Shown piece by piece: positions 45,577-56,243 of a stretch of 56,244 nucleotides of DNA. Under the pieces are notes generated by a model. That model was not told the DNA's origin. It saw only the letters and a list, made by a program, of their open reading frames with translations, and searched no databases. The stretch spans positions 1 through 56,244 of the forward strand of contig NZ_AODH01000016.1 in the NCBI RefSeq assembly GCF_000525915.1. The letters run 5' to 3'. Origin of the DNA: Brochothrix campestris FSL F6-1037 (lineage in GTDB: Bacteria; Bacillota; Bacilli; Lactobacillales; Listeriaceae). How positions within the stretch are numbered: position 1 is the stretch's first letter; every line of letters begins with the position of its first letter. The position numbers and the translations under genes are program-made.

Positions 45577-45650
45577 TGTCCTGAGGGGGATTCGAACCCT
45601 CGACCGATGGCTTAGAAGGCCATTGCTCTATCCTGCTGAGCTATCAGGAC
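45577..45650 (-). tRNA. tRNA-Arg (anticodon TCT)
   Basis: The minus strand folds as a full cloverleaf: acceptor GTCCTGA/TCAGGAC, D arm GCTC/GAGC, anticodon arm ATGGC-CTTCTAA-GCCAT and T arm GAGGG-TTCGAAT-CCCCC, with discriminator A. The anticodon TCT reads AGA (Arg). CCA is not encoded. It is 74 nt long. It lies in the 400-bp gap 45457-45859, which otherwise holds only its terminator and the upstream region of the TPR gene. Confidence 0.97.
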
Positions 45651-45859
45651 AAATGTGAAACAATGTTGTACTCAACAAAACTTATTGTATGATTTATCAC
45701 GGAAAAAGTCAATAGTATTGCTGAAATAAACTTAAACACCCTTAATGAGCACCAAATAGATGCTGCTTCCATATTTATAGAAGAAAGTTGCAGTTGACAC
45801 CGAGTTCATCAGATTAGATAATGACGAAGAAGGAAAACAGAGGTGGAGGGAACAAACAA

Positions 45860-46723
45860 ATGAGTCGAGAAGAAGATATGATGCTTAAAAAAGTATTGAT
45901 TTCGGCCCAACGGATGGCGCCAGAGGATCGACAACTGGCAACGGCATTAATCGACGTGTACTTAGCAGAGCGAAACTATCAGCAAGCAATAAATGTTGGT
46001 GAAGATTACATGCGCATTGTTACCACAGATCGTGACATTATTCAGCAATTAGCGCCAGCCTTTGAGGCAACACAGCAGCACCAGTGTTATCGACAGTGGT
46101 TGATTGATGCGACTGAGATCGAGGGTTTTCAAGCGACAGTCGTCGCTGAAGAAGCGACGGGAGAACAGGTTGTACGCTTAACGCCCGGTTTTAAAAAGCA
46201 TCAGCACGCATTAGCACAATGGCCATTACACGATCAACTCGGATTGCTTCAAACGGGTAATGAGGTACAGATACAATTTTACCAACCTGAAATACAAGCG
46301 TTGCTCCAACATAAGGCGCTCACTGTTACTCAGCGTGTCTTTGCACTTGAAGCGTTGCATCGTATTGGCGATGAACAACAATACCGTCTCACTATCCGTG
46401 GTCAAACGCTCGATTGCGTACCCGCTCATACGCCATTACGCAGTGAAAATCTTTTTTATCACGCGTTAATTGAAGCGGTTGTAAAACGTTTAGCCGATAA
46501 CACCCCTGATTTAGCAAATGAAGCGGTTGTTGTTATTCGCCGCCATCAAACGGCGCTCTATCCCCAAGTACCATCACAACAACAGTTGAATGAATGGGTC
46601 GAAGCGTATGTCAGCTGGTTAGAGCGGATTTATCACGGGGTAAACCACTCTGACAAGCAAATGCAAAAAGCACTTATCTTAGATGAAATCGACCGTTACG
46701 CGTTAGAAAATATCGGGTTTTAG
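45860..46723 (+). CDS. TPR-like protein upstream of tig (YsoA-like)
   Basis: The 287-residue protein is largely helical, with an N-terminal region (DRQLATALIDVYLAERNYQQAINVGEDYMRI) like a tetratricopeptide pair. The rest is Gln- and Leu-rich with few hydrophobic spans, so it is probably cytosolic. A TPR protein (YsoA) sits just upstream of tig in Bacillus, and Listeria has one there too, which supports the name. The ATG at 45860 has GGAGGG nine bases upstream. Function is unknown. Confidence 0.7.
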   Translation: MSREEDMMLKKVLISAQRMAPEDRQLATALIDVYLAERNYQQAINVGEDYMRIVTTDRDIIQQLAPAFEATQQHQCYRQWLIDATEIEGFQATVVAEEATGEQVVRLTPGFKKHQHALAQWPLHDQLGLLQTGNEVQIQFYQPEIQALLQHKALTVTQRVFALEALHRIGDEQQYRLTIRGQTLDCVPAHTPLRSENLFYHALIEAVVKRLADNTPDLANEAVVVIRRHQTALYPQVPSQQQLNEWVEAYVSWLERIYHGVNHSDKQMQKALILDEIDRYALENIGF

Positions 46724-46848
46724 TAATTATCAGTTGAAATGAACGCGATGTATAGTATATACTGATAAAGGTTGAAATTAAAAAACAAATAACATATATC
46801 GAACGTTAGTACTTTAAAAACGTTCATTATTTTGGAGGGAATTATATA

Positions 46849-48129
46849 ATGACAGCACAATGGGAAAAATTAGAAGGTAACGAAGGTAAATTAACAATCA
46901 CTATTCCGCAAGCGGAAGTAAAAGTAGCTTTAGATGAAGCGTTCAAAAAAGTTCGTAAAACATTGGCACCAAAAGGTTTCCGTAAAGGTAAATTACCTCG
47001 TCAAATGTTTAACCAAATGTACGGTGAAGCATCATTATTCAACGATGCATTAGACGTATTATTACCAACAGTTTATCCTGCAGCAATCGATGAAACAGGA
47101 ATCAACCCAGTTGCTTCTCCAAACATCGACATCGAAAAAATCGAAGCAGATTCTGACTGGGTTATCTCAGCAGTTGTAACTGTTAAACCAGAAGTTAAAT
47201 TAGGCGATTACAAAGGTCTTAAAGTAGATAAAGCTGACGTTGAAGTATCTGATGAAGATGTTAAACATGAGTTAACTCACTTACAAGGTCATCAAGCTGA
47301 ATTAGTATTAAAAGAAGGCGCTGCTGAAAAAGGCGATACAGTTGTAATCGACTTTGACGGATACTTAGATGGCGAACAATTCGAAGGTGGAAAATCTGAG
47401 AACTATTCATTAGAATTAGGTTCAGGTTCATTCATCCCAGGATTCGAAGAACAATTAGAAGGTAAAAAAGCTGAAGAAAACGTTGTTGTTAACGTAACTT
47501 TCCCAGAAGATTACCAAGCAGAAGACTTAGCTGGTAAAGCTGTTGAATTCAAAGTAGCTATCCACGAAGTTAAAACAAAAGAAGTTCCAGAATTAGATGA
47601 CGAATTAGCTAAAGACATCGACAACGAAGTGGAAACACTTGCTGAATTAACTGAAAAAGTTAAAGCACGTTTAGCTGAAGATAAAGCAACTAAAGCTGTT
47701 CAAGCAAAAGAAAACCAAGCATTAGGTCAAGCTGTTGAAAACGCAGAAGTTGACGTGCCTGCTGTAATGATCGAACAAGAAAAAGAAATGTTGAAAAAAC
47801 AATTCACTCAAGATATCGAAGCCCAAGGTTTAACAACTGAACTTTACTTCCAATTCACTGGTCAAACTGAAGAAGCATTAGATGAACAAATGGCTACTGA
47901 CGCTGCTGGTCGCGTTAAAACTAACTTAGTGTTAGATGCAATCGCTAAAGCAGAAAACATCGAAGTAACTGAAGAAGAAATTAACACAGAAGTTGATCGT
48001 TTAGCTGAAATGTACAAAATGGACGCAGCAACAGTTCGTATGGCATTAGGCGATTTAACAACTGTTACTGAAGATTTACAAATCCGTAAAGCAGTTAAAT
48101 TTGTAGTTGAAAGTTCAGTAGAAGCTTAA
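46849..48129 (+). CDS. tig: Trigger factor
   Basis: Trigger factor is the ribosome-bound chaperone and peptidyl-prolyl isomerase. The 426-residue protein has the ribosome-binding signature GFRKGKLPRQMF at about 42-53, a FKBP-like domain at about 155-245 (GDTVVIDFDGYLDGEQFEGG, LGSGSFIPGFEEQL) and the helical C-terminal arms. Codon use is strongly biased to TTA, GAA, AAA and ATC compared with neighbours, as expected of a highly expressed gene. GGAGGG precedes the ATG. Confidence 0.97.
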   Translation: MTAQWEKLEGNEGKLTITIPQAEVKVALDEAFKKVRKTLAPKGFRKGKLPRQMFNQMYGEASLFNDALDVLLPTVYPAAIDETGINPVASPNIDIEKIEADSDWVISAVVTVKPEVKLGDYKGLKVDKADVEVSDEDVKHELTHLQGHQAELVLKEGAAEKGDTVVIDFDGYLDGEQFEGGKSENYSLELGSGSFIPGFEEQLEGKKAEENVVVNVTFPEDYQAEDLAGKAVEFKVAIHEVKTKEVPELDDELAKDIDNEVETLAELTEKVKARLAEDKATKAVQAKENQALGQAVENAEVDVPAVMIEQEKEMLKKQFTQDIEAQGLTTELYFQFTGQTEEALDEQMATDAAGRVKTNLVLDAIAKAENIEVTEEEINTEVDRLAEMYKMDAATVRMALGDLTTVTEDLQIRKAVKFVVESSVEA

Positions 48130-48159
48130 GTTATACTGACAACGCTCAATTAAACTAGC

Positions 48160-48208
48160 ACTTTGTAAGAAGTTGTTTATCATAAGCTTCTTGCAAGGTG
48201 TTTTTTTG
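48160..48208 (+). terminator. Terminator after tig
   Basis: ACTTTGTAAGAAG and CTTCTTGCAAGGT form a stem with wobble pairs around a loop of about 14 bases, followed by TTTTTTT. Confidence 0.85.
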
Positions 48209-48380
48209 TCAATTTTGAGAGCGTCCTAGAAAAAAATAATAAGATATAATCTGTGTAAGTGTTTTAGTTGCAACTTGAGGGTGCAATGAGTATAGTAAAT
48301 ATAGAAATATAAGCATATTCGGGAGCGGGATAAGGGCAGTTGTTATCTTAATGTACGAGTTGATTTAAGGAGTGACGTTC

Positions 48381-49631
48381 GTGTCAAAATTCGATGAAAA
48401 AAGCCAGTTAAAATGCTCATTCTGTGGCAAATCACAAGATGAGGTCAAAAAATTAATTGCAGGGCCAGGCGTTTACATTTGTGATGAATGTGTCGATTTA
48501 TGCAATGAAATTATCACAGAAGAATTGGATGCTGTACAAGCACCCATCTTTGAAGAGTTACCAAAACCAAGTGAACTTCGTTCAACCTTAGATGAGTATG
48601 TCATCGGCCAAGATCGTGCTAAGCGTGCGTTATCAGTCGCGGTATACAACCATTACAAACGCATTCAAGCAACTGCGTCACAAGCCGAAGGCGATGTTGA
48701 ATTGCAAAAAAGTAATATTTGCTTAATCGGGCCAACAGGTAGTGGTAAAACATTATTGGCACAAACATTAGCGCGCGTACTCGATGTACCATTTGCAATC
48801 GCAGATGCAACCAGTTTAACTGAAGCTGGTTATGTCGGTGAAGATGTCGAAAACATTCTCTTGAAACTGATTCAAGCAGCTGATTTTGATGTCGAACGTG
48901 CAGAAAAAGGGATTATTTACATCGATGAAATCGATAAGGTTGCCCGTAAATCAGAGAATACCTCAATTACACGTGATGTTTCTGGTGAAGGTGTTCAACA
49001 AGCCTTGCTTAAAATTTTAGAAGGTACAGTTGCAAGTGTACCTCCTCAAGGTGGACGAAAACATCCGAATCAAGAATTTATTCAAATTGATACGAGCAAA
49101 ATCCTCTTTATCGTTGGTGGTGCATTTGATGGCATTGAAGGCATCGTTCGTAATCGTTTAGGTGAAAAAGTGATTGGTTTTGGCAAAGAGAACAACACAA
49201 TCAATGAAGATGAATCATTGATGCAAAAAGTAGTGCCAGAAGATCTCTTGAAATTCGGTTTGATTCCCGAATTTATCGGTCGATTACCAGTAATGGCCTC
49301 ACTCGAGTTGTTAGATGAACCGGCTTTAATTTCAATTTTAACAGAACCTAAAAATGCGTTAGTGAAACAATACCAACGTTTATTAGAATTAGATGACGTT
49401 GAACTTGAATTTACAACTGATGCACTTAGCGCGATTGCCTTACTGGCGATTGAGCGACGCACCGGTGCACGTGGTCTCCGTTCAATCATCGAGCATATTA
49501 TGTTAGATGTGATGTACGAAGTGCCAACCCGTGAAGATGTGACGAAATGTAAGATTACAGCAGCTGTTGTCAACGGCGAAGAACAACCGTTATTAAGCTT
49601 GAAAGACGGCTCTGAAATTGCAATGGCATAG
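48381..49631 (+). CDS. clpX: ATP-dependent Clp protease ATP-binding subunit ClpX
   Basis: ClpX unfolds substrates and feeds them to ClpP. The 416-residue protein starts at GTG 48381 (AAGGAG eight bases upstream; the in-frame GTG at 48372 overlaps that site). It has a zinc-binding domain with Cys12, Cys15, Cys34 and Cys37, Walker A GPTGSGKT at 117-124, Walker B IIYIDEID at about 178-185, and [10 protein letters not shown]. In Bacillus lon genes lie between clpX and engB; here engB follows directly. Confidence 0.97.
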   Translation: MSKFDEKSQLKCSFCGKSQDEVKKLIAGPGVYICDECVDLCNEIITEELDAVQAPIFEELPKPSELRSTLDEYVIGQDRAKRALSVAVYNHYKRIQATASQAEGDVELQKSNICLIGPTGSGKTLLAQTLARVLDVPFAIADATSLTEAGYVGEDVENILLKLIQAADFDVERAEKGIIYIDEIDKVARKSENTSITRDVSGEGVQQALLKILEGTVASVPPQGGRKHPNQEFIQIDTSKILFIVGGAFDGIEGIVRNRLGEKVIGFGKENNTINEDESLMQKVVPEDLLKFGLIPEFIGRLPVMASLELLDEPALISILTEPKNALVKQYQRLLELDDVELEFTTDALSAIALLAIERRTGARGLRSIIEHIMLDVMYEVPTREDVTKCKITAAVVNGEEQPLLSLKDGSEIAMA

Positions 49632-49681
49632 CACAACCGCAGTTGCTAGTGTATAATATAAAATGAGCAAGTAAATAAGCT

Positions 49682-49715
49682 AACTACCTTGTGCTATAGC
49701 CAAGGTAGTTTTTTT
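49682..49715 (+). terminator. Terminator after clpX
   Basis: AACTACCTT and AAGGTAGTT form a 9-bp stem with a loop of about 11 bases and a run of T. It lies just before the engB ribosome-binding site, so some read-through into engB is likely or a promoter lies within. Confidence 0.85.
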
Positions 49716-49728
49716 AAGGAGCGAGACG

Positions 49729-50310
49729 ATGAAAGTAAATCAAGTAGAACTATTAATCTCGGCTGTTAGACCAGAGCAATACCCAAAAGGGCAGTTGCCA
49801 GAATTCGCCTTAGCTGGTCGTTCGAACGTCGGTAAATCATCATTTATAAACCGTATGTTACAACGTAAAGCAATGGCACGTATTTCATCTAAGCCAGGGA
49901 AAACACAGACACTAAATTTTTATGAAGTGGAACAAAAACTAATCTTTGTCGATGTACCAGGCTATGGTTATGCTAAAATCTCAAAGAGTGAGCGTGCCAA
50001 ATGGGGCGTGATGATGGAAACATATATGACCGACCGACCACCGCTAAAAGCAGTTATTCAAATTGTTGACATGCGCCATAAACCGTCAAGTGATGACGTG
50101 GCAATGTATCAATTTTTAAAACATCATGATATTCGTGTCATTGTAATCGCGACTAAATCGGATAAGATTCCGAAGGGGCGCTGGCAAAAAAGCATTAAAG
50201 AAATCAAAGAAACACTCAAATTCGACGCCGATGATAATATTGTTACCTTCTCATCTGAAAGTGGTCTAGGAAAAGACCAAGCGTGGAAAATCATCGAGAA
50301 ATTCATGTAA
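49729..50310 (+). CDS. engB: Ribosome biogenesis GTPase EngB (YsxC)
   Basis: EngB is an essential GTPase for 50S subunit assembly. The 193-residue protein has G1 GRSNVGKS at 30-37, the G2 Thr region ([10 protein letters not shown]), G3 DVPGYG, G4 TKSDK and G5 SSESG. AAGGAGCGAG precedes the ATG. hemL begins 14 bp after the stop. Confidence 0.95.
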   Translation: MKVNQVELLISAVRPEQYPKGQLPEFALAGRSNVGKSSFINRMLQRKAMARISSKPGKTQTLNFYEVEQKLIFVDVPGYGYAKISKSERAKWGVMMETYMTDRPPLKAVIQIVDMRHKPSSDDVAMYQFLKHHDIRVIVIATKSDKIPKGRWQKSIKEIKETLKFDADDNIVTFSSESGLGKDQAWKIIEKFM

Positions 50311-50323
50311 GGAGTGAATCATC

Positions 50324-51619
50324 ATGCCGAAACGTAATATTAGCAAGTCACAACACGCGTTTAAAAGCGCTGTTACCAAAATGCCAGGTGGTGTGAGTAG
50401 TCCGGTGCGAGCCTTTAATTCAGTTGATACCGAACCGGTGTACATCGATCGCGGCGAAGGGGCTTATTTATATGATATCGATGGCAATAAATACATCGAT
50501 TATGTTTTATCATGGGGGCCACTTATTTTAGGTCATGCCAATCCGCGGGTCGTTCAAGACGTGCAAGCAATGACAGCCAAAGGCATGAGTTTTGGTGCAA
50601 ATCATTTGAGCGAACTCGCATTAACTGATGAAGTTATCAAACGGGTACCATCTGCGGAGTCTGTCCGCTTTGTTAACTCGGGCACCGAGGCAACGATGAG
50701 CGCACTGCGTTTAGCGCGAGGCTACACTGGTCGTGACCTCATCATTAAATGTATCGGTAGTTACCATGGTCATGGCGACTCGCTCTTAATTAAGGCGGGA
50801 TCGGGTGTGGCTACCTTAGGTTTACCTGATTCGCCGGGTGTTACAAAGGGTACTGTTGCGGATACAATCACAGTCCCTTACAATGATTTAGCGGCTGTTG
50901 AAGCAGTATTAAAACAACATCCACAACAAGTTGCCGCGCTGATTGTTGAACCAGTCGCAGGTAATATGGGTGTTGTACCGCCGATTGCAGGTTATTTGGA
51001 AGGCTTGCGTAGCCTAACACATCGTTATGATGCGTTACTGATTTTTGACGAAGTGATGACCGGTTTCCGTGTGGGATTACAATGTGCCCAAGGCCATTTC
51101 GGTGTGACGCCAGACCTAACTTGTTTAGGTAAGGTCATCGGTGGCGGCATGCCGGTAGGGGCTTATGCCGGTCCGCGAGCAATCATGGAACAGGTTGCGC
51201 CAGCAGGGAACATCTATCAAGCAGGTACGCTATCGGGTAATCCGTTAGCGATGACTGCGGGGGTGGCAACACTCGAACAGCTAACACCGGCAGTGTATGC
51301 GGAATTTAATCGCATCATTGATAAATTAACAACGGGTATCGAAACGATTGGGCGCGCCCATCAGATTCCCGTAACGGTTAACCGTGCGGGCTCGATGTTT
51401 GGTTTCTTCTTCGCTGATGGACCGATTCATAACTTTAATGATGTGAATCGCTCTAACTTGACGCGCTTTAGTGACTATTATCGTGAAATGAGCGATCGTG
51501 GCATATACTTGCCGCCATCGCAGTTTGAAGGCTTGTTTATTTCGACGGCCCACACCGATGTTGAGATTGATGCGACCTTGAATGCGATGGAAGATACCTT
51601 TGCCATCTTGCAAAAGTAA
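50324..51619 (+). CDS. hemL: Glutamate-1-semialdehyde 2,1-aminomutase
   Basis: HemL converts glutamate-1-semialdehyde to 5-aminolevulinate, the tetrapyrrole precursor. The 431-residue PLP enzyme has [43 protein letters not shown] and PLP-binding Lys270 in [15 protein letters not shown]. The [16 protein letters not shown] segment is diagnostic of this family. In Bacillus and Listeria the hemAXCDB genes lie just before it; here none does, leaving hemL between engB and valS. It may rely on genes elsewhere or be a remnant. Confidence 0.93.
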   Translation: MPKRNISKSQHAFKSAVTKMPGGVSSPVRAFNSVDTEPVYIDRGEGAYLYDIDGNKYIDYVLSWGPLILGHANPRVVQDVQAMTAKGMSFGANHLSELALTDEVIKRVPSAESVRFVNSGTEATMSALRLARGYTGRDLIIKCIGSYHGHGDSLLIKAGSGVATLGLPDSPGVTKGTVADTITVPYNDLAAVEAVLKQHPQQVAALIVEPVAGNMGVVPPIAGYLEGLRSLTHRYDALLIFDEVMTGFRVGLQCAQGHFGVTPDLTCLGKVIGGGMPVGAYAGPRAIMEQVAPAGNIYQAGTLSGNPLAMTAGVATLEQLTPAVYAEFNRIIDKLTTGIETIGRAHQIPVTVNRAGSMFGFFFADGPIHNFNDVNRSNLTRFSDYYREMSDRGIYLPPSQFEGLFISTAHTDVEIDATLNAMEDTFAILQK

Positions 51620-51699
51620 GTACTGGCACACGTGTTGACGATATGAGGGTGAACCATTGACGAATGTCGCTGTGAAATGCTACAATAAACGAAACTTAA

Positions 51700-51949
51700 A
51701 TACTGCCAATAACGATGATGAGGAAGAGTAAATCAAGTGATTAGTTCAGAGAGGAAACGGCTGCTGCAAGTTTCTCTAATCCTTGGTTGAACGTAGCCTC
51801 TGAGTTGCTTTTTTGAATTCATAGTAAAAAAAAGCCGGTGCGAGCCGTTACGTAAATGAAGTGCTTTCCTCTAAGGGGGAAGTATAAAGGTGGTACCGCG
51901 GAATGCTCTTTTCGTCCTTTTTTGAGGATGAATGGGGCATTTTTTATAT
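51700..51949 (+). promoter_or_regulatory. T-box riboswitch of valS
   Basis: The leader holds the highly conserved T-box AAAGGTGGTACCGCG at 51886-51900. It is followed by the terminator (AATGCTC…GGGGCATTTTTT, about 51902-51945). Stem I begins near GAGGAAGAGTAAATC, and the specifier region reads GAACGTAGCC, with GTA (51793-51795) as the likely Val codon, agreeing with valS downstream. Uncharged tRNA-Val would favour the antiterminator. The 350-bp gap between hemL and valS is mostly this leader. Confidence 0.92.
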
Positions 51950-51970
51950 GGACAGAAAGGGATGATTACA

Positions 51971-54607
51971 ATGACAAACAAAGAACCGTTAGCAACAAAA
52001 TATGATCCACAAGCAATCGAAGCCGGCCGTTATGACTGGTGGGTAAAAAAAGGCTTTTTCGAAGCAACAGGAGACGAGGCTAAACAACCGTTTAGCGTTG
52101 TAATTCCACCGCCAAACGTAACAGGTAAATTGCACTTAGGTCACGCTTGGGATACGACTTTACAAGATATTATTACCCGCCAAAAACGGATGCAAGGCTA
52201 CGATGTACTTTGGTTACCAGGGATGGATCATGCGGGTATTGCAACGCAGGCAAAAGTAGAGGCTAAATTACGTGAAGAAGGTATTTCACGCTATGATTTA
52301 GGCCGTGAAAAATTTGTTGAGCAAGTTTGGGACTGGAAAGAAGAATATGCCGGTCACATTCGTGAACAATGGGCAAGCATGGGCTTAGGACTTGATTATT
52401 CAAAAGAACGTTTCACACTTGATGAAGGCTTGAACAAAGCGGTCAACAATGTGTTTGTCACGTTGTACGAAAAAGGGTTGATTTACCGAGGTGAACGCAT
52501 CATTAACTGGGATCCAGCGGCTCAAACAGCACTTTCTGATATCGAAGTTATTCATAAAGACATAAACGGTCACTTCTATCACTTAAAATACCCGTTAACA
52601 GACGGGTCAGGTTTCTTAGAAGTTGCGACTACTCGTCCCGAAACAATTCCTGGTGATACAGCGGTTGCTGTTCACCCTGACGACGAACGTTATGCACAAT
52701 ACATCGGCAAAACGATTACATTACCGATTATCGGCCGTGAAATTCCAATCATTGCCGACGAGTATGTTGAACGTGAATTTGGTTCAGGTGTCGTTAAAAT
52801 TACACCGGCACATGATCCAAACGACTTTGAGGTTGGTAACCGTCATGACTTGCCACGTATTATCGTAATGAACGAAGATGGCACAATGAACGAAAAAGCA
52901 GGCAAATATAATGGCATGGATCGATTTGACTGTCGTAAAGCGATTATTAAAGACTTTGAAGCATTAGACTTAGTCGTTAAAATCGAAGATCATCCTCATT
53001 CAGTTGGTCACTCTGAACGTACTGATGCAGTGGTTGAGCCGTACTTATCAAAACAATGGTTCGTTAAAATGGGGCCATTAGCTGAGCAAGCACTTGACTT
53101 ACAAAAATCAGACGACAAAGTTAATTTTGTGCCTGATCGTTTCGATAACCAGTACACACGTTGGATGGAAAACATTCACGACTGGTGTATTTCACGTCAA
53201 TTATGGTGGGGTCACCGCATCCCAGCTTGGTATAACGAAGCTGGTGAGGTACATGTTGGGATGGAAGCTCCTGCAGGCGAAGGCTGGACACAGGATAACG
53301 ATGTCTTAGATACGTGGTTCTCATCTGCTTTGTGGCCGTTTTCAACAATGGGCTGGCCAGACGAAGACGCAGAAATGTTCAAACGTTACTTCCCGACGAA
53401 TGTCCTTGTAACGGGTTACGATATCATCGCTTTCTGGGTATCACGGATGATTTTCCAATCGGTTGAATTTACCGGTCGCCGTCCGTTTGAAGATGCACTG
53501 ATTCACGGCTTGGTTCGTGACGAAGAAGGTCGCAAAATGTCGAAATCACTCGGTAATGGTGTTGATCCGATTGAAGTCATTAATAAATACGGTGCCGATT
53601 CATTGCGTTACTTCTTAACAACCGGCACATCGCCAGGTCAAGATTTACGTTTCAGCTACGAAAAAGTTGAAGCAACCTGGAACTTCATCAACAAAATTTG
53701 GAACGCCTCACGTTTTGTAATGATGAACATCGACGGTCTTGAAGCGAAAGACATCGATTTAAGCAACGTAACAGATGTTAGTGATCAATGGATACTCACG
53801 CGTTTAAACGAAACAATCGAACGTGTAACGGAGTTAGCGGACCGTTATGAATACGGTGAAGTTGGTCGTCAATTAAATAACTTCATTTGGGATGACTACT
53901 GTGATTGGTACATCGAAATTAGTAAAATTACACTTTACGGTGAAAATGAAGCCGCTAAAGCAACAACGAAAGCGGTCTTAGCTTACGTATTGGATAATAT
54001 TTTACGTTTGCTACACCCATTCATGCCATTTGTAACCGAAGAAATTTGGCAACAATTACCGACAGAAGGCGAATCGATTGTTACTGCTGCATGGCCAACT
54101 GTACGTGTTGAGTTGAACAACGAGCAAGCGGCTGAAGCGATGAAATTATACGTGGAAGTAATTCGTGCGGTTCGAACCATTCGTACAGAAGTGAACACGC
54201 CCTTAAGCCGTCCGATTACAATGATGATTAAAGCGAAAACGCCAGCAGTAAAAGCGTTATTAGTCGAAAATAAATCATACATTGAGCGTTTTTGTAATCC
54301 CGAAACATTAACAATTGATACGGAATTAGACGTGCCCGCACAAGTAATGACCGCTGTTGTCACAGGCGCTGAAATTTACTTGCCATTGCAAGGTTTAATT
54401 GATGTTGCAGCTGAAACGGAACGTTTAGCTAAAGAACTCGATAAATTGAAAAAAGAAGTGGCTCGTGTGCAAGGAAAACTGAACAACGAACGTTTTGTCG
54501 CTAATGCGCCAGACGAGGTTGTGGCTGTTGAACGTGCCAAAGAACAAGATTATTTAGAAAAACATGCGCTTGTTGAACAACGCATCGCAGAGTTAGCTAA
54601 CCTATAG
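51971..54607 (+). CDS. valS: Valyl-tRNA synthetase
   Basis: ValS attaches valine to tRNA-Val. The 878-residue enzyme has HLGH at 55-58 in [13 protein letters not shown], editing-domain motifs ([17 protein letters not shown]), KMSKS in [14 protein letters not shown], and a C-terminal coiled-coil ([17 protein letters not shown]). The ATG at 51971 is preferred to 51962 because AAAGGGA lies at about 51954-51960. Expression is under the upstream T-box. Confidence 0.97.
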   Translation: MTNKEPLATKYDPQAIEAGRYDWWVKKGFFEATGDEAKQPFSVVIPPPNVTGKLHLGHAWDTTLQDIITRQKRMQGYDVLWLPGMDHAGIATQAKVEAKLREEGISRYDLGREKFVEQVWDWKEEYAGHIREQWASMGLGLDYSKERFTLDEGLNKAVNNVFVTLYEKGLIYRGERIINWDPAAQTALSDIEVIHKDINGHFYHLKYPLTDGSGFLEVATTRPETIPGDTAVAVHPDDERYAQYIGKTITLPIIGREIPIIADEYVEREFGSGVVKITPAHDPNDFEVGNRHDLPRIIVMNEDGTMNEKAGKYNGMDRFDCRKAIIKDFEALDLVVKIEDHPHSVGHSERTDAVVEPYLSKQWFVKMGPLAEQALDLQKSDDKVNFVPDRFDNQYTRWMENIHDWCISRQLWWGHRIPAWYNEAGEVHVGMEAPAGEGWTQDNDVLDTWFSSALWPFSTMGWPDEDAEMFKRYFPTNVLVTGYDIIAFWVSRMIFQSVEFTGRRPFEDALIHGLVRDEEGRKMSKSLGNGVDPIEVINKYGADSLRYFLTTGTSPGQDLRFSYEKVEATWNFINKIWNASRFVMMNIDGLEAKDIDLSNVTDVSDQWILTRLNETIERVTELADRYEYGEVGRQLNNFIWDDYCDWYIEISKITLYGENEAAKATTKAVLAYVLDNILRLLHPFMPFVTEEIWQQLPTEGESIVTAAWPTVRVELNNEQAAEAMKLYVEVIRAVRTIRTEVNTPLSRPITMMIKAKTPAVKALLVENKSYIERFCNPETLTIDTELDVPAQVMTAVVTGAEIYLPLQGLIDVAAETERLAKELDKLKKEVARVQGKLNNERFVANAPDEVVAVERAKEQDYLEKHALVEQRIAELANL

Positions 54608-54624
54608 TCAAAGGACTGAAGCAG

Positions 54625-55917
54625 ATGACGACACAGTACGACGACGCAATCGCGTGGATCCACTCACGTTTACGCCTCGGTATTAAACCAGGACTTGAAC
54701 GGATGACTTATCTGCTTGCGCAACTCGGGCATCCTGAACAGAAAAATCGTTGGGTCCATGTTGCGGGAACGAACGGTAAGGGGTCAACCGTTGCGTATTT
54801 GCGCACAACCTTACAAGCGGCAGGTTATGAAGTTGGTACCTTTACCTCGCCTTACATTGAAACGTTCAATGAGCGCATCAGCGTCAATGGGCAACCAATC
54901 AGTGATGACGAACTGGTAGCATTGATTACAAAAATACGCCCGATTGTTGAGGCGATGGCGACGTCGCCTTATGGTGAACCGACTGAATTTGAAGTGATTA
55001 CAGCGATGTTCTTCGATTATTTTGCGACGATGCACTCGATTGATATTGGCATCGTTGAAGTCGGACTTGGCGGCCGCTTAGATAGTACTAATGTGATTGA
55101 TCCGATACTGAGTGTTATTACAACAATCGGGATGGATCACATTGGCATTTTAGGAGATACCCTCGCCAAAATCGCCTCGGAGAAAGCCGGTATCATCAAA
55201 CCGAATCGTCCGGTCGTTTCTGGAGTGACACAGGCTGAGTTGCAGCCATTGTTTCGTCAGTGGGCACTCGAACAGTCTGCGCCCTATTACGAGGTGGGTC
55301 AGGCTTATACAATCGAACAGGTAACTGACAATCGTTTAACTTTTAAAACGACCGATGACGTCTACAGAGATGTCGTTGTCGGTTTAGTAGGAGATCATCA
55401 GTTGCGTAATGCAGCGGTGGCGATACAAGCGTTGCTGTTATTACAACCGCTTTATCCACATGTGACCGAAGCCGTAATACGAGTAGGGCTTGCCACAACA
55501 AAATGGCCCGGTCGGTTTGAAACGGTGCACCACCAGCCAACGATTGTGTTAGATGGCGCGCATAATAATGAGGGGATGACGACTTTTGTCGACACACTGG
55601 CTAAAATGTACCCTTCACAACCGAAACAGGTGCTTTTCTCAGCCTTAACTGACAAACCACTGGATACGATGTTGGCGCGTTTATTAACGCTATCAAGCAC
55701 CACGGTGACCTTAACGACTTTTGATTATCCACGGGCAATGACAGCTAGTCAGCTACAAACGAAGGCCACGCAATTTGCACTGCCGCATGCAGCGGATTGG
55801 CGTCAGACGCTGACTACCTTCATTGAAGAAGCAACTGCTGATGATACCGTCATTGCAGTGACAGGGTCACTGTATTTTATCGCAGAAGTACGGGCGTATT
55901 TATTGGCGTTGAAATAA
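54625..55917 (+). CDS. folC: Folylpolyglutamate synthase/dihydrofolate synthase
   Basis: FolC adds glutamate to folates. The 430-residue enzyme has the P-loop GTNGKGS at 48-54, TSPYIETFNERIS, the EVGLGGRLDSTNV segment, GMDHIGILG and the C-terminal LDGAHNNEGM and TGSLYFIAEVR. It follows valS by 17 bp, as in Bacillus. An IS end lies one base beyond the stop, so the native terminator and any downstream genes have been separated. Confidence 0.95.
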   Translation: MTTQYDDAIAWIHSRLRLGIKPGLERMTYLLAQLGHPEQKNRWVHVAGTNGKGSTVAYLRTTLQAAGYEVGTFTSPYIETFNERISVNGQPISDDELVALITKIRPIVEAMATSPYGEPTEFEVITAMFFDYFATMHSIDIGIVEVGLGGRLDSTNVIDPILSVITTIGMDHIGILGDTLAKIASEKAGIIKPNRPVVSGVTQAELQPLFRQWALEQSAPYYEVGQAYTIEQVTDNRLTFKTTDDVYRDVVVGLVGDHQLRNAAVAIQALLLLQPLYPHVTEAVIRVGLATTKWPGRFETVHHQPTIVLDGAHNNEGMTTFVDTLAKMYPSQPKQVLFSALTDKPLDTMLARLLTLSSTTVTLTTFDYPRAMTASQLQTKATQFALPHAADWRQTLTTFIEEATADDTVIAVTGSLYFIAEVRAYLLALK

Positions 55918-55973
55918 GGGCTCTATGTCAAATAGTGTTGTTATTCAAAATTTAGTAAAATAAGTCATTTTTG

Positions 55974-56006
55974 CAGCTACCTTTTTTGGTAGCTGCTTTT
56001 TTTTGT
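55974..56006 (+). terminator. Hairpin terminator in the IS tail
   Basis: GCAGCTACC and GGTAGCTGC form a 9-bp stem with loop TTTTTT and a run of eight T after it. It probably insulates the transposase from outside transcription. Confidence 0.8.
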
Positions 56007-56019
56007 AGTCATTCCTAAT

Positions 56020-56109
56020 GTGAAGGACGCTTTCTGCGGGTGACGCTTCATCCTCCGCGCTCCGCTGGGGGTATTCAGCTGCCACTTTTCCCGCTAGAGT
56101 CGCCTTCAC
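56020..56109 (-). repeat. GC-rich imperfect palindrome in the IS tail (right copy)
   Basis: This is the counterpart of 246-336, with ends GTGAAGGACGCTTTCTGCGGG and CCCGCTAGAGTCGCCTTCAC, which pair imperfectly. The core is GC-rich. Confidence 0.6.
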
Positions 56110-56180
56110 AAACGTCATGACGCTGCACGTTTATTATTGAGGCTCCTCGCGTATTAAAAGACAGTACAAGAGTCAATTAA

Positions 56181-56243
56181 TTACGAGTTGGGAGCGATGC
56201 GTTTATGATTGAATCCGAGTAGAATCCTGTTTCTGAAATTTTG
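56181..56243 (-). CDS. ISL3-family transposase, C-terminal fragment (partial at window edge)
   Basis: The minus strand codes for 20 residues up to TAA at 56181, reading NFRNRILLGFNHKRIAPNS at the end, identical to the left copy over that stretch. The rest is beyond the window. Confidence 0.8.
   Translation of the reverse strand, partial: QNFRNRILLGFNHKRIAPNS

Noticed and set aside
49082-49636. 184-codon minus-strand open frame opposite clpX
   Set aside because: It lies wholly inside clpX, has a composition typical of an antisense frame (Ser- and Ile-rich, no domain) and no ribosome-binding site.
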